Source: Sphingopyxis flava (GTDB lineage: Bacteria > Pseudomonadota > Alphaproteobacteria > Sphingomonadales > Sphingomonadaceae). Taken from it: DNA of 64,000 bases. Every line of letters starts with the position of its first letter. The first letter of the stretch is position 1. The notes below the pieces were generated by a model. It ran no database searches and was not told where the DNA came from. It was given only the letters and a program-made list of their open reading frames with translations. Shown in pieces: positions 62,655 through 64,000 of the stretch. Location of the stretch: NCBI RefSeq assembly GCF_900168005.1, contig NZ_FUYP01000002.1:1-64000 (forward strand), given 5' to 3'. The translations under genes were made by a program, and so were the position numbers.

Positions 62655-63959
62655 ATGACGGACCGGCTCACTGCGCCTGCCGATGCGGCACGTCCCCGCC
62701 TCTTCACGAGAAGCGGGGAAGTGGGTGTTGCCCTGCCGACGGGCGGTCTCAACATCCGCGTCGTTGCGACCGGGCTGCTCCTCGTCATGGCCGCGGTCTT
62801 CGTCGCGGCGAAATATTTCCAGCATGTCCATCCTGCGGTTGGCTTTGTCCGCGCTTTTGCCGAGGCGGCAATGGTCGGCGGGCTCGCTGACTGGTTTGCC
62901 GTCACCGCGCTGTTTCGGCACCCGATGGGTTTGCCCATTCCGCACACCGCCATCGTGCCCCGCAACAAGAACCGGATCGGCGACACGCTCGCACGCTTCC
63001 TGCTCACCAACTTCCTTTTGCCGCGGCTGATCGCGCGCAAAATGCAGACGGTCGATGCCGCCGGTGCAGTCGGCCATTTCCTGTCGCAGCCGGCGGCGGG
63101 CGGCGGGCGGCTCAAGCTCGGCGCCTCGCGCATCATCGCCGACGCACTTGGAGCGCTCGACCAGAAAAGGCTCGGCGGCATGGTCAAATCTGCAATCGCA
63201 GACCGCCTGCGCGAACTCGACATCGCACCATTGCTCGGCCAGGCCCTGCAGGCAGCGCTTGCCGAAGGGCGGCACCAGCCGCTGCTCGATGCAATGGTCA
63301 AATGGGGCTCGAAGACGCTCGATCTCAACGCGCACCTGATTCATCAGATGGTGCATGACAATTCGAACGCGATCGTGCGCTTCACCGGCCTCGATGAGAG
63401 CATCGCGAACCGCATCGTGGCGGGGCTCGGCAAGTTGCTCACCGATATGGCAGCCGAGCCGGATCACCCGATCCGCCTCCGCGTCGAGGAAGGGCTGGCC
63501 AGGATGGCGCTCGACCTTCAGGAAGACCCGGAGGTCCAGGCAAAGGTCGAGCGCGTGCGCGACGAGCTTCTCGACAATGCCGCGGTCAAGCGCTGGCTCG
63601 ACGGGCTATGGGAACAGGGGCGCAGCGCTCTGCTTCGCGCAGCGCGCGACCCTGACACGATGCTGGCGGGGCGGATCGGCGAACTCGTTCACCAGTTCGG
63701 TACGATGCTGGGGGAAGACGAGGCCATCAAGCGCACGCTCAACCGCTATGCGCGGCGCGCGGTTGTCGGCGCGGTCGACAGCTACGGCGAGACGGCGCTG
63801 CGCCTCGTCTCGGACACGATCCGTGGTTGGGATGCGAAGACGATTACGGATCGGCTGGAAAATGCGGTGGGTGATGACCTTCAATATATCCGCATCAACG
63901 GGACGCTCGTTGGCGGATTGGTCGGCGTGCTGATCCACACCGCCGACATATGGCTCTGA
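62655..63959 (+). CDS. DUF445 family membrane protein
   Basis: A 434-residue protein of DUF445: a membrane start (NIRVVATGLLLVMAAVFVAAKYF), AFAEAAMVGGLADWFAVTALFRHPMGLPIPHTAIVPRNKNRIGDTLARFLLTNFLLP near residues 70-130, a long helical middle with coiled-coil traits, and GTLVGGLVGVLIHTADIWL as the closing membrane helix. The family is linked to envelope structure, with no defined reaction. It lies 64 bp after the RND pump and may be read from the same promoter. Confidence 0.9.
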   Translation: MTDRLTAPADAARPRLFTRSGEVGVALPTGGLNIRVVATGLLLVMAAVFVAAKYFQHVHPAVGFVRAFAEAAMVGGLADWFAVTALFRHPMGLPIPHTAIVPRNKNRIGDTLARFLLTNFLLPRLIARKMQTVDAAGAVGHFLSQPAAGGGRLKLGASRIIADALGALDQKRLGGMVKSAIADRLRELDIAPLLGQALQAALAEGRHQPLLDAMVKWGSKTLDLNAHLIHQMVHDNSNAIVRFTGLDESIANRIVAGLGKLLTDMAAEPDHPIRLRVEEGLARMALDLQEDPEVQAKVERVRDELLDNAAVKRWLDGLWEQGRSALLRAARDPDTMLAGRIGELVHQFGTMLGEDEAIKRTLNRYARRAVVGAVDSYGETALRLVSDTIRGWDAKTITDRLENAVGDDLQYIRINGTLVGGLVGVLIHTADIWL

Positions 63960-63963
63960 GGGC

Positions 63964-64000
63964 TCAGACGAGTCTCGCCAGCCCCTCGCGAAATGTCGGA
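63964..64000 (-). CDS. 3' end of a minus-strand gene (partial)
   Basis: At the right edge a minus-strand frame ends in TGA at 63966-63964. The last 11 residues read PTFREGLARLV, plausible coding content but too short to assign. The gene would be convergent with DUF445, 4 bp from its stop. Confidence 0.35.
   Translation of the reverse strand, partial: PTFREGLARLV

Noticed and set aside
60530..63328. 932-residue minus-strand open frame opposite the RND and DUF445 genes
   Set aside because: It is a shadow frame without any domain.

Overview
The window is GC-rich chromosomal DNA of an alphaproteobacterium, most likely a sphingomonad close to Sphingopyxis or Sphingomonas. This rests on an exosortase-A-associated glycosyltransferase and O-ligase pair, a Gly/Arg-rich TonB-dependent receptor, an OmpA-like porin with a proline linker, a non-enteric SoxR, intracellular PHA depolymerase, DgcA-type epimerase, and the general gene style. 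No rRNA, tRNA or CRISPR array was seen.

Positions 1 to about 7,900 form an accessory island. It begins with the tail of an IS630-type transposase and ends against the 3' end of guaA, a known integration site. It holds two modules. (a) A XRE repressor and ImmA/IrrE protease pair (minus strand) faces a compact plus-strand operon: a 45-residue Lys/Ala-rich protein, a ubiquitin-like protein, a DUF6791-ThiF E1-like enzyme and a DUF6527 metal-binding protein. Two copies of CTACG-N4-CGTAG lie in the shared promoter. This is a diverged bacterial ubiquitin-like conjugation locus. (b) A three-gene minus-strand operon with 3 to 4 nt stop/start overlaps encodes an ImmA/IrrE-macrodomain fusion, a P-loop kinase fused to a PurA-like enzyme with the catalytic Asp replaced by Ser (as in phage PurZ), and a DUF7002 protein with DarT-like features. 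Module (b) is the best candidate for an undescribed nucleotide or ADP-ribose based conflict system.

From 7,900 onward the content is mostly chromosomal housekeeping. It runs: guaA; a TonB receptor; an OmpA protein; an IS-ExbD chimeric remnant; an MsbA-like ABC exporter; PHA depolymerase; DgcA; a soxR cluster with a SoxR-box-like site; a thiolase/MaoC lipid cluster; MscS and topoisomerase IB; exosortase-A polysaccharide genes; an S24 repressor with a cluster of ATAGGA operators; aquaporin, galU, acyl-CoA ligase, pabBC and aspartate aminotransferase; small ORF-msrA; a beta-lactamase-fold lipoprotein; sucC; etfBA; enoyl-CoA hydratase; an acyl-CoA catabolic pair; blaI/M56; an MBL hydrolase-DUF4230 group; nadA; twin GlsB proteins; and an RND efflux pair followed by DUF445.

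The main non-coding stretches are 7306-7897, 12189-12753, 13090-13592, 49859-50283, 55968-56989 (about 1 kb, unexplained) and 57640-57941. Start codons were moved inside several open frames where a Shine-Dalgarno sequence, signal peptide or stop/start overlap favoured it. All functional assignments come from reading motifs, without database searches.
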